The translations under genes and the position numbers were made by a program. The notes beneath the pieces were generated by a model, which worked only from the letters and a program-made list of their open reading frames with translations, was not told where the DNA came from and did not search any database. 64,000 nt of DNA from BP-133 sp040756995 (GTDB lineage Bacteria; Actinomycetota; Acidimicrobiia; IMCC26256; BP-133). The stretch lies in assembly GCA_040756995.1 (NCBI GenBank), contig JBFLYK010000028.1, forward strand, positions 1 through 64,000. Direction: 5' to 3'. How positions within the stretch are numbered: the first letter of the stretch is position 1; every line of letters begins with the position of its first letter. This document shows positions 8,375 to 16,415 of this stretch, piece after piece.

Positions 8375-11041
8375 ATGCAACGCCTCAAGGTTCTCGTCAC
8401 CGGCGCCAGTGGCGTCTTCGGCCGGGAGATCACCGAACGCCTGGTGCGCCGGGGCCACACCGTGGTCGGCTTGTCCCGTCGCTTGCCGGCCGCGCCCATT
8501 GCCGGCGTCGATTACCGGTCGGCCGACATCCGCGACCTCGAAGCGGTGACGGCGGCGCTGGACGGTTGCGACGTCGTTGCCCACTGTGCCTGGGCCCTCG
8601 AGGCCCTCTACGACCTTTCCGCCGAGCGGGCCATCAACATCGGCGGCACGGAGAACGTCCTCACCGCCATGGGCCGCACCGGGACCCGCCGCATCGTCTT
8701 CGCCGGGTCCACCACCGCCTACGGACCGCGGCCGGACAACCGCGGTCGCCTCACCGAGGACGAGCCGCTGGCCCCCCACCCCGAAGCGGGCTACGCCGTC
8801 TGCAAAGCCGAAGTCGAAGCCATGCTGGCGTCGGCCCCGGTCGACGAGATCAGCATCCGGGCCCCGGCCGTCATGGGCCGCCACATCGACAACCGCGTCC
8901 GCAACCTGCTGGCCGGGCCGGTCCTGGCGGTGGCCAAGGGCGAGGAGTGCCTGTGGCAGGTGGTCCACGCCGACGATGTCGGCCGCTTCTTCGTCCTGGC
9001 CTGCGAGGACGGGCCGACCGGGCCGGTCAACCTCGCCGCCGACGACATCCTCACCGTCGATCAGGTTGGCGCGGCACTGGGCAAGCGCGTCGTGCGGGTG
9101 GCGCCGCACCTGCTGCACAAGGCGCTCACCGCCATGTACAACCGCAAGCTGGCCCCGGTGAACGTCGGTGACTTCGAGTACCTGCGCTACCAGCCGCTGC
9201 TCGATACCACCAAGCAGCGCAAAGAGTTCGGCTTCGAGTGCGCCTGGTCGGGTCTCGACGCGCTGGAGGACACGCGCCTGGCGCTCATGGGCGTCATCGG
9301 GGTCGGCGACAAGGCCGTCCGCCTGCCCTGGCGCCAACCGTTCAGCCCCGGCCGCCTGGCGGCCGACACGGCGCCGCTCGACGGGGCGCCGCTCGAGCCC
9401 GGCGGAAAGCCCGATCAGGTCGGCGAGTTCGACAGCCCGGTCGACCCGCGCTTCAACGTCTTCGTGGCCACCAACTTCTCGGAGGCGCTGCCCGGGCCGG
9501 CCACGCCGCTGTCATTGACCGCGGTCGCCCCGGCCTTCGCCCGGGCCGGTGTCGCCGCCGTTGAGTTCGTCGGCATGACCGGTGTGTCGCAGCTCGAGGC
9601 CAACGTGCGGATGTTCAGTATCCAGGCCCACCGCCTGTACATGAACGTCGCCTGCGGCGCGGCGATCGGCGAGCTGTCCCCGGGGTGGGACGCCGAGTCG
9701 TTCGCCCGGCAGTATCTCGGCCGCCACGTCGACGAGCTGCCCGGGCTCGACTTCTCGAAGGTGCCGATCGACCGGCCGGCCGGGCTGAAGGAGAAGGCCA
9801 AGGCCGGCGCCGGCATGGGCAAGCGGCTCGGCGGCGTGCTCAAGGGCTACCGTCAGGACGTCGACGAGATGCTCCGCCAGGTCGCCCGGCTGGAACGGCT
9901 GGCGGCCGACCCGCCGTCGCTGTCCGATGCCGCGCTGGAGTCGGTGTTCTCGCTGGCGTTCGACCTCCAGGGCCACGGCTGGCAGCTGGCGGCGTTCGGA
10001 GCCATCCTCACCGGTGCCGGGACCAACACTGCCGAGCAGCTGGCCGGGAAGACCGGTGTCGTCGAGCGGGTCGGCGAGGGTCTCACCAGTGCCGAAGGGC
10101 TGACGTGTGTGCGGCGCCTGGCCCAGCGGGCCGCCGGCGATCCGGCGGTCATGGCGGTCCTCAGCGAAGGCGGCGACAAGCTGCTCGAGCGGGTGGCCGC
10201 CGTGTCGCCCGGGTTCGCCACTGCCGTGCGGGAGGCGCTCGACCGCTTCGGTCACCGGGGCCCGGCGGAATGCGAGCTGGCGTCGGCGGTGTTCGCCGAC
10301 GATTCCGACCTGGTGCTGCGCACCGTCGCCAAAGCGGCGCAGGCGGGCGCCACCGGCCAGAGCGCGTCGCCGGAGCCCGCGGTCGCCGTCCCCCGGCGGG
10401 CCCGCCCGGCGGTGGCCCTCGCCCGGTGGGCGACGGCGGAGCGGGAACGGGACCGCGACGCCCTCGTCCGCACGATCCACGTGATGCGCCGCCTGGCCCG
10501 GGAGCAGGGGCGGCGCCTGGTGTCGTCGGGTGTTCTGGGCTCCGTGGACGACGTCTTCTATCTGACGTACGACGAGCTGTTCGCCCCGCCGACCGATGCC
10601 CGGGACCGTGTGACGCGGCGCCGGGCGGAACGGGAGCGGCTGGCCGCCATCCGCATGCCGGTGGCCTTCATCGCGCCGTGGGAACCGGAGCCGGAGTTCA
10701 AGGCGCTCGCCGCCGGAGAGACGCTGACCGGTGTCCCCGCCTCCGGCGGCAAGGCCCGCGGGCCCGTCCGCATCGTCACCCCGGAGACAGCCGATCTCCT
10801 CGAGCCGGGCGAGGTGTTCGTCACCCAGGTGACCGACGTCGGCTACACGCCGCTGTTCGGCCACGCCGCGGCCGTCGTGACCGACATCGGTGGCACCATG
10901 TCGCACGCCGCGGTCGTGGCCCGGGAGTTCGGTATCCCCGCCGTCACCGACACGGCCACCGGCACGGCCCGCCTGGTCGACGGGATGATCGTCGAGGTCG
11001 ACGGCTCCGCCGGAACGGTGGAGGTTCTCTCCGTCCCCTAA
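8375..11041 (+). CDS. Fused extended-SDR epimerase and PEP-utilising mobile domain protein
   Basis: I place the start at ATG 8375, which has a GGAGGAG ribosome-binding site and begins directly with a Rossmann strand (VLVTGASGVFGREI). The protein has 888 residues. Residues 1-~310 are an NAD-dependent epimerase/dehydratase (TGASGVFG nucleotide loop, YAVCK matching YxxxK). A ~400-residue helical middle region follows. The last ~100 residues are a PEP-utilising mobile (phosphohistidine) domain with GGTMSHAAVVAREFGIPAV; the phosphocarrier histidine would be H844. The ATP-grasp and PEP-binding domains of PEP synthase or PPDK are absent. From memory, Mycobacterium tuberculosis Rv2047c has the same architecture. 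Substrate unknown. Confidence 0.88.
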   Translation: MQRLKVLVTGASGVFGREITERLVRRGHTVVGLSRRLPAAPIAGVDYRSADIRDLEAVTAALDGCDVVAHCAWALEALYDLSAERAINIGGTENVLTAMGRTGTRRIVFAGSTTAYGPRPDNRGRLTEDEPLAPHPEAGYAVCKAEVEAMLASAPVDEISIRAPAVMGRHIDNRVRNLLAGPVLAVAKGEECLWQVVHADDVGRFFVLACEDGPTGPVNLAADDILTVDQVGAALGKRVVRVAPHLLHKALTAMYNRKLAPVNVGDFEYLRYQPLLDTTKQRKEFGFECAWSGLDALEDTRLALMGVIGVGDKAVRLPWRQPFSPGRLAADTAPLDGAPLEPGGKPDQVGEFDSPVDPRFNVFVATNFSEALPGPATPLSLTAVAPAFARAGVAAVEFVGMTGVSQLEANVRMFSIQAHRLYMNVACGAAIGELSPGWDAESFARQYLGRHVDELPGLDFSKVPIDRPAGLKEKAKAGAGMGKRLGGVLKGYRQDVDEMLRQVARLERLAADPPSLSDAALESVFSLAFDLQGHGWQLAAFGAILTGAGTNTAEQLAGKTGVVERVGEGLTSAEGLTCVRRLAQRAAGDPAVMAVLSEGGDKLLERVAAVSPGFATAVREALDRFGHRGPAECELASAVFADDSDLVLRTVAKAAQAGATGQSASPEPAVAVPRRARPAVALARWATAERERDRDALVRTIHVMRRLAREQGRRLVSSGVLGSVDDVFYLTYDELFAPPTDARDRVTRRRAERERLAAIRMPVAFIAPWEPEPEFKALAAGETLTGVPASGGKARGPVRIVTPETADLLEPGEVFVTQVTDVGYTPLFGHAAAVVTDIGGTMSHAAVVAREFGIPAVTDTATGTARLVDGMIVEVDGSAGTVEVLSVP

Positions 11042-12843
11042 AGAGCGCTGACGGCGATCACGTCGCAGATCGGGGCGTCCTGGGCCACCGTGTCGCCGGG
11101 TTTGACGGCGAGGTCACGGACCACGCCGTCGACGTGGGCCTTCACCGGATTCTCCATCTTCATGGCCTCGACGACGGCGATGAGATCACCGGCCGCCACC
11201 GCCTGGCCCTCTTCCACCGCCACCCGGACGATCGTGCCCTGCATCGGGGAGACGACGGCCGGTCCGCCGACACGCCCGTCGGCGGCGGCCGCCGACTGAC
11301 GCTGGCGGATCCCGGCCAGCACATAGGCGGCACTCGCCCCCTCCAGGAGGGCGAGGCCGGGCAGCGACACGGTGTGGGGCCGGCCGCCGATCTCGATGGT
11401 GACCGCGGTCGGCAGCTCGCCGTCGTCGGCGGCGGTGCCGGCCGCCGCCGATGCCCCGGCGGACTCGGCCGCCGGCAGGAACTCGTCGTCGATCCAACGG
11501 GTGTGGACGGCGAAGCTGGTTCCGTCGCCGACGAAGTCGGGATCGTCGACCACCCGCCGGTGGAACGGCACGACCGTCGGCACTCCTTCGATCCGCAGCT
11601 CGGCCAGCGCCCGCCGGGCCCGGGCCAGGGCGTGGTCGCGGTCGCGCCCGGTCACGACGAGCTTGGCCAGCAGCGAATCGAACTGGCCGCCGATCACGCT
11701 GCCGGCCTCCACGCCGCTGTCCATCCGGATGCCCGGGCCCGTCGGCACGTCGAAGCGCGTCACCGTGCCCGGCGCCGGCAGGAACCGGCGGGCGGGGTCT
11801 TCGGCGTTGAGCCGGAACTCGATCGAGTGCCCCCGGGCGACCGGCTCGGCGGGCAGGTTGAGCGGCTCCCCGGCGGCGATGCGGAACTGCTCGACGACGA
11901 GGTCGAGGCCGGTCGTCTCCTCGGTCACGGGATGCTCGACCTGGAGGCGGGCGTTCACCTCGAGGAACGACACGGTGCCGTCCTCGCCGACGAGGTACTC
12001 GACGGTCCCGGCGCTCTCGTAGCCGACCTCCCGGCAGATCGCCACCGCCGACTCGTGGATCGAGTGGCGCTGTTCGTCGGTGAGGAAGGGCGCCGGCGCC
12101 TCCTCCACGAGCTTCTGGTGCCGGCGCTGCAGCGAGCAGTCCCGGGTGCCGACCACGACCACGGTCCCGTGCCGGTCGGCCAGCACCTGCGCCTCGACGT
12201 GCCGGGCGCGGGCCAGGTAACGCTCCACGAAGCACTCGCCCCGGCCGAAGGCCACCTCGGCCTCCCGGACCGCCGAGGCGAACAGTTCGGCGATGTCCTC
12301 CCGGCGGTGCACGATCTTGATTCCCCGGCCGCCACCGCCCATCGCCGCCTTGATGGCGATCGGCAGTCCGTGGGCTTCGGCGAACGCCTCCACCTCGGCG
12401 GCGTCGGCCACCGGCCGGTCGGATCCCGGCGCCATCGGTGCGCCGACCCGGCGGGCCACCGCCCGGGCCGCCACCTTGTCGCCCAGTGCTCGCATGGCGG
12501 CGGGGGGTGGACCGATCCAGATGAGCCCGGCGTCGAGCACCGCCTCGGCGAAGGCGGCGTTCTCGGACAGGAAGCCGTAACCGGGGTGCACGGCGTCAGC
12601 GCCGGCGGCATCGGCCACGGCCAACAGCGCGTCGCGGTTCAGGTAGGTCTCGGCCGGGGTCGTCCCCGGCAGGCGGTGGGCCTCGTCGGCCAGCCGGGTG
12701 TGGGGCGCGCCCTCGTCGGGATCGGCGTAGCAGGCGATGCCGCGCAGCCCGGCCTCCCGGCAGGCCCGTATGATGCGGACGGCGATCTCGCCCCGGTTGG
12801 CCACCAGCACCGCCTGCAGCGCCTTCCCTGCGATGTCGGCCAC
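11038..12843 (-). CDS. accA1: Acyl-CoA carboxylase alpha subunit (biotin carboxylase + biotin carrier)
   Basis: I use GTG 12843, which has GGAGGAGG 5 bases upstream, rather than an in-frame GTG six codons earlier. The 601-residue protein opens with the biotin carboxylase domain (VLVANRGEIAVRIIRACRE). Its ATP-grasp Gly-rich loop MGGGGRGIKIV and the EVNARLQVEHPVTE catalytic stretch are present. It ends in a biotinyl domain with EAMKMENP; the biotinylated lysine is K562. With AccD1 it carboxylates an acyl-CoA with ATP and bicarbonate. The MaoC-accD1-citE-accA1 set matches the mycobacterial accA1/accD1 (methylcrotonyl-CoA carboxylase, leucine catabolism) locus, so methylcrotonyl-CoA is the favoured substrate. 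Propionyl-CoA is an alternative. Confidence 0.93.
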   Translation of the reverse strand: MADIAGKALQAVLVANRGEIAVRIIRACREAGLRGIACYADPDEGAPHTRLADEAHRLPGTTPAETYLNRDALLAVADAAGADAVHPGYGFLSENAAFAEAVLDAGLIWIGPPPAAMRALGDKVAARAVARRVGAPMAPGSDRPVADAAEVEAFAEAHGLPIAIKAAMGGGGRGIKIVHRREDIAELFASAVREAEVAFGRGECFVERYLARARHVEAQVLADRHGTVVVVGTRDCSLQRRHQKLVEEAPAPFLTDEQRHSIHESAVAICREVGYESAGTVEYLVGEDGTVSFLEVNARLQVEHPVTEETTGLDLVVEQFRIAAGEPLNLPAEPVARGHSIEFRLNAEDPARRFLPAPGTVTRFDVPTGPGIRMDSGVEAGSVIGGQFDSLLAKLVVTGRDRDHALARARRALAELRIEGVPTVVPFHRRVVDDPDFVGDGTSFAVHTRWIDDEFLPAAESAGASAAAGTAADDGELPTAVTIEIGGRPHTVSLPGLALLEGASAAYVLAGIRQRQSAAAADGRVGGPAVVSPMQGTIVRVAVEEGQAVAAGDLIAVVEAMKMENPVKAHVDGVVRDLAVKPGDTVAQDAPICDVIAVSAL

Positions 12844-12857
12844 CGAACCTCCTCCGA

Positions 12858-13682
12858 TCACTGGTCCCGCTCCTCCGCCAGTCCGGCGCGCTCGAGCACC
12901 TGCCGGGCGAGGCGCACGTGCACCGCGTCGACCATCAGCCCGTCCACCACCCCGACGCCCGACGCCGCGCCGTCGAGCACCCGCCGGGCGGCGGCGACCT
13001 CGGCCTCGCTCGGCGTGAACACCGCGTGGGCCAGCGCCACCTGCCGGGGATGCACGCAGATCTTGCCGACATAGCCGAGCGCCCGGCCCGTTTCGGCGTC
13101 AGCGGTGAAGGCGGCGTCGTCGTCCACGGCCACCACCGCCTGGTCGACCATCGGGACCCCGGCCAGCCGCCCGGCCAGCACGACCTCGCTCCGGGCGTAG
13201 AGGACTTCGACGCCGGTGCCGCTGCGCCGCCCGCCCATGTCGGCCAAGAAGTCCTCGGACCCGAAGAATCCCGCCGTCACCCCCGTGGCCAGGAGCTGCC
13301 GGGCCCGGGCCACTCCGAGCGCCGATTCGATGCCGAGGACGAGCCCCAGCTCCGGCGCGGCCTTCGCCAGCCGCTCCCGCAGGCCGACGACGGCGTCGGC
13401 GTCTTCCGCTTTGGGCAGCACGACGCCGGCCGACGCCGTGTCGACGCAGGCGGCGACGTCGGCGTCGTGCCACGGCGTGCCCGCCGGGTTCACCCGGATG
13501 AGCACCGGGCTGCCGGCCACCGAGAGATCCGCCTCCGACAACGCCCGGCGGGCGGCGTCCTTCTCCGCGTCGGGGACGGCGTCCTCGAGATCGACGACGA
13601 CGGCGTCCGGTTGCCAGCGCGGCACCTTGGCCAGCAGCTCGAGCCGGTTGGCCGGCACGAAGAGCAGGCTGCGGAGATTCAC
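12858..13682 (-). CDS. citE: HpcH/HpaI-family CitE-like acyl-CoA lyase
   Basis: This 274-residue protein starts at a GTG overlapping the accD1 stop (GTGA). It is a TIM-barrel of the HpcH/HpaI family: N-terminal RSLLFVPANRLELLAK, VVVDLEDAVPDAEK (metal and CoA site region), a central IESALGVARA with the conserved Glu, and GKICVHPRQVALAH near the end. CitE-like proteins without citrate-lyase partners cleave citramalyl-, malyl- or hydroxymethylglutaryl-CoA. In mycobacteria the equivalent gene next to accA1/accD1 (Rv2498c) has been linked to leucine/itaconate dissimilation. A role in releasing acetyl-CoA at the end of this pathway is therefore likely. Confidence 0.9.
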   Translation of the reverse strand: MNLRSLLFVPANRLELLAKVPRWQPDAVVVDLEDAVPDAEKDAARRALSEADLSVAGSPVLIRVNPAGTPWHDADVAACVDTASAGVVLPKAEDADAVVGLRERLAKAAPELGLVLGIESALGVARARQLLATGVTAGFFGSEDFLADMGGRRSGTGVEVLYARSEVVLAGRLAGVPMVDQAVVAVDDDAAFTADAETGRALGYVGKICVHPRQVALAHAVFTPSEAEVAAARRVLDGAASGVGVVDGLMVDAVHVRLARQVLERAGLAEERDQ

Positions 13683-15199
13683 ACCGGGCTCACGGTGTGG
13701 TGGCGCCGGCCCGGAGTCCGCTCCCAGCCGTCGGCGGCGGCCAGGCGGGCGATCAACTCGGCCCGCAGGTCGGGCGGCTCGACGACGGCGTCGACGACGA
13801 GCTCGCTGCCCATGCGCAGCAGGTTGAGCTCCGCCTCCTGCTCCGCCACCCGGGCGGCGATGTAGGCGGCCCGCTCCTCGGGATCCTCGATGGCCGCGAT
13901 CTTGTTGGCGTACATGGCGTTGGCCGACGCCTCCGGGGCCATCGTCCCGATCGTCGCCGTCGGCAACGCCAGCGTGGAGCGGGGCTCGAAGCCCGGCGCA
14001 CACATGGCGTAGTAGCCGGCGGCGTACGCCTTGCGCATCACGACCGTGAAGCGGGGCACCTCGGCGCTGGCCATGGCGGTGATCATCTTGGCTCCGTGGC
14101 GGATGATGCCCTGCCGTTCCACGACGACGCCGACCATGAAGCCCGGCACGTCCTGGAGGAAGATCAGCGGGATGTTGAACGCGTCGCACAGCGAGATGAA
14201 CCGCGTCGCCTTGTCGGCCGAGTCGACGAAGATGGCGCCGCTGCGCACGCAGGGCTGGTTGGCCACGATGCCGACCACCCGGCCGTCGAGGCGGGCCAGG
14301 CCGGTCACCATCTCCTGGGCCCAGCGGGCCTTGATCTCGAAGAACGATCCGCCGTCGACGACCCGGTCGATGACCTCCCGCACGTCGTAGGCCACATTCG
14401 GATCCGTCGGGACCAGCTCGTCCGGCCAGTCGGTCACGGCCGGCGGACGGCTCTCGGCCACGGCCGGGAGGTCCTTGAACGAGCCCGGCAGATAGCTGAA
14501 CAGCAACCGGGCAGCGGCAATGGCCTCCCAATCGGAGCCGAACACCTCGTCGCCGCAGCCCGAGACGGTGGCGTGCATCATCGCCCCGCCCATCTCCTCC
14601 AGCGTCGTGACCTCGCCGGTGACCTTCTCCGCCACCCGGGGCGACGCCAGGTACATCGAGGCGTTGCCCTCCACCATGCCGACCCAGTCGGTGAAGGCCG
14701 GCATGTAGGCGCCGCCCGCCGCCGACGGGCCGTGGAGGCAACAGATCTGCGGTACGCGGCCCGACAGGCGGACCTGCAGATGGAAGATCCGGGCCGCGCC
14801 CCGATGTCCGGGGAAGAAGCCCATCTGATCGGAGAGGCGCCCGCCGGCGGCGTCGACGAGATAGATGACCGGCAGCAGGTCGCGGTCGGCCCGCTCCAGG
14901 ATGCGCACCTGCTTCTCGCAGCTGAGCAGACCCCACGACCCGGCCTTCACCGTGAAGTCGTGGGCGATGACCGCCACCGGCCGGCCGTCGATGCGGCCGA
15001 CACCGGTGAGGACCCCGTCGGCCGGCAGCCCCTCGAGCCGGGCGTTGGCCATCAGCCCGTCCTCCACCCAGGAACCGGGATCGAGCAGGAGCCGGAGCCG
15101 GTCCCGCACCGGAAGCTTGTTCGGCCACTTCGATGCGTCCAGCCCGGCCCGCGCCTTCTCCCGGGCGGCCCGCACCTCGGCGATGTGTCCGGCCGACAT
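13679..15199 (-). CDS. accD1: Acyl-CoA carboxylase beta subunit (carboxyltransferase)
   Basis: This 506-residue carboxyltransferase has tandem crotonase-like N and C halves. The N half includes AHDFTVKAGSWGLLSCEKQ, LVDAAGGRLSDQM and GPSAAGGAYMPAFTD (oxyanion-hole region). The C half has VGIVANQPCVRSGAIFVDSA, FLQDVPGFMVGVVVE and the YAMCAPGF stretch. It transfers the carboxyl group from biotin on AccA1 to the acyl-CoA. It lies 3 bases downstream of the MaoC gene and overlaps citE. The sequence style is that of methylcrotonyl-CoA carboxylase beta subunits rather than short AccD. Confidence 0.93.
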   Translation of the reverse strand: MSAGHIAEVRAAREKARAGLDASKWPNKLPVRDRLRLLLDPGSWVEDGLMANARLEGLPADGVLTGVGRIDGRPVAVIAHDFTVKAGSWGLLSCEKQVRILERADRDLLPVIYLVDAAGGRLSDQMGFFPGHRGAARIFHLQVRLSGRVPQICCLHGPSAAGGAYMPAFTDWVGMVEGNASMYLASPRVAEKVTGEVTTLEEMGGAMMHATVSGCGDEVFGSDWEAIAAARLLFSYLPGSFKDLPAVAESRPPAVTDWPDELVPTDPNVAYDVREVIDRVVDGGSFFEIKARWAQEMVTGLARLDGRVVGIVANQPCVRSGAIFVDSADKATRFISLCDAFNIPLIFLQDVPGFMVGVVVERQGIIRHGAKMITAMASAEVPRFTVVMRKAYAAGYYAMCAPGFEPRSTLALPTATIGTMAPEASANAMYANKIAAIEDPEERAAYIAARVAEQEAELNLLRMGSELVVDAVVEPPDLRAELIARLAAADGWERTPGRRHHTVSPV

Positions 15200-15202
15200 C
15201 GT

Positions 15203-15691
15203 CTACTCCCCTTCGCCGGCGGACGGGCGGCGGTGCATCAGGCCGGTGCGCCGGGCGACGCAGACGAGTTCGTCACGCTGGTTGTAGGCCCGGTGTTCGA
15301 ACACCACGATGCCGGCCTCGGGCCGGGACTTCGACTCCCGGGCCTCGACGACCTCGGTCTGCACCCGGATGGTGTCGCCGTGGAACACCGGGGCCGGGAA
15401 GCGCACGTCGCTCATCCCGAGCTGGGCCACGATCGTGCCCAGTGTCAGCTCGGGGACGGACAGGCCCACCACCAGCGCCACCGTGAACATGCTGTTGACC
15501 AGCGGCCGGCCGAACTCCGACCGGGAGGCGTAGTCGGCGTCGAGGTGCATCGGCGCCGGATTCATCGTCATCGTCGTGAACAGCACGTTGTCGGTCTCGG
15601 TCACCGTGCGCCGCGTCACGTGCTCGACGGTGAACCCGACCGGCAGCTCCTCGAACCACCGCCCCGACACCGGCCGGCTGGTATCAGTCAT
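15203..15691 (-). CDS. MaoC-like hot-dog hydratase
   Basis: I choose ATG 15691, preceded by GAGGG, over an in-frame GTG five codons upstream. The 162-residue protein is a MaoC/R-specific hydratase-type hot-dog fold (WFEELPVGFTVEHVTRRTVTETDN..., VRFPAPVFHGDTIRVQTEVVE). The hydratase motif normally reads D-x-N-P-x-H. Here it reads TMNPAPMHLD, so His and Asn-Pro remain but the leading Asp is not obvious. As first gene of the carboxylase operon it parallels mycobacterial Rv2499c, assigned to itaconyl/mesaconyl-type CoA hydration. That would feed citramalyl-CoA to the CitE-like lyase. Confidence 0.85.
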   Translation of the reverse strand: MTDTSRPVSGRWFEELPVGFTVEHVTRRTVTETDNVLFTTMTMNPAPMHLDADYASRSEFGRPLVNSMFTVALVVGLSVPELTLGTIVAQLGMSDVRFPAPVFHGDTIRVQTEVVEARESKSRPEAGIVVFEHRAYNQRDELVCVARRTGLMHRRPSAGEGE

Positions 15692-15712
15692 ATTGACGGC
15701 CCTCACGTTGCG

Positions 15713-15728
15713 GAATTAACGTTCATTC
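15713..15728. promoter_or_regulatory. Palindromic operator for the divergent TetR regulator
   Basis: GAATTAACGTTCATTC is a near-perfect 16-bp palindrome (14 of 16 positions symmetric about AACGTT). It lies in the short divergent region between the MaoC-accD1-citE-accA1 operon and the TetR gene. Position and symmetry are typical of an autoregulatory TetR site controlling both directions. The AT-rich core contrasts with flanking DNA. Confidence 0.6.
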
Positions 15729-15758
15729 AGAAACGACTCGAACTCTAGGCAGGTCGGC

Positions 15759-16367
15759 GTGCCCAGGTCAATGTCCGTCTCGCCCGACGCCGTCCGCACG
15801 GCGGCGTGCGAGCTCTTCGCCCGCCAGGGCTACCGCGGCACGTCGATGAAGGACATCGGCGGGGCCCTCGCCGTCTCGGCTCCCAACCTCTACAACCACG
15901 TCCCGAACAAACAGGACCTCCTGGTGACGATCATGGACACCGCCATGGACCGGGCCCACCGGGCCCTCGACGAGGCACTGGCCGGTGTCGACGACGTCGC
16001 CGAGCAGCTCCGCCGGGCGACCGAGACCTCGGTCCTCGACTTCCTCAGCCACCCGGCGGAGATCACGGTCTGCAACACCGAGATCCGCAGCCTCGAGGAA
16101 CCGGGCCGGAGCCGGATCATCGGCAAGCGCGACGCCTACGCCGCCCGCATCCGGGCCATCGTCGAGCGGGGCTGCGCCGAAGGCCGGTTCCGCACCGCCC
16201 ATCCCCGCCCCGCCACCTTCGCCATCCTCGAACTGCCGGCCAACGCCACCGCCTGGTTCAACGAACGGGGCAAGCTCTCCGCCGAGGAGGTCGCCCGGAT
16301 CTACGGTGACTTCGCGCTCGACATCGTGCGCTGCACTCCTCGTCCGCGCCGGCGCGGGAAGTCGTAG
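15759..16367 (+). CDS. TetR-family regulator of the acyl-CoA carboxylase operon
   Basis: This 202-residue regulator has an N-terminal helix-turn-helix (AACELFARQGYRGTSMKDIGGALAVSAPNLYNHVPNK, split here by function: helix 1-2 then recognition helix APNLYNHV). A helical ligand-binding domain follows. It is divergent from the MaoC-accD1-citE-accA1 operon with a palindrome between them, so it most likely represses that operon until an acyl-CoA intermediate binds. The GTG start at 15759 has only a weak Shine-Dalgarno; an ATG at 15771 is possible. Confidence 0.88.
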   Translation: MPRSMSVSPDAVRTAACELFARQGYRGTSMKDIGGALAVSAPNLYNHVPNKQDLLVTIMDTAMDRAHRALDEALAGVDDVAEQLRRATETSVLDFLSHPAEITVCNTEIRSLEEPGRSRIIGKRDAYAARIRAIVERGCAEGRFRTAHPRPATFAILELPANATAWFNERGKLSAEEVARIYGDFALDIVRCTPRPRRRGKS

Positions 16368-16415
16368 CCGGGGCCACCGGGCGCCGGCCCGTACCGGCCA
16401 ACGAGGCCTCTTCGA

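Noticed and set aside
9685..13074. Very long Arg/Gly-rich plus-strand frame of over 1100 codons
   Set aside because: It crosses the fusion gene and the antisense of accA1; composition is typical of GC-rich off-frame translation.
12858..15128. A 756-codon open frame spanning citE and accD1
   Set aside because: Only its last 274 codons (from GTG 13682) encode the CitE-like protein. The rest is low-complexity out-of-frame translation of accD1.
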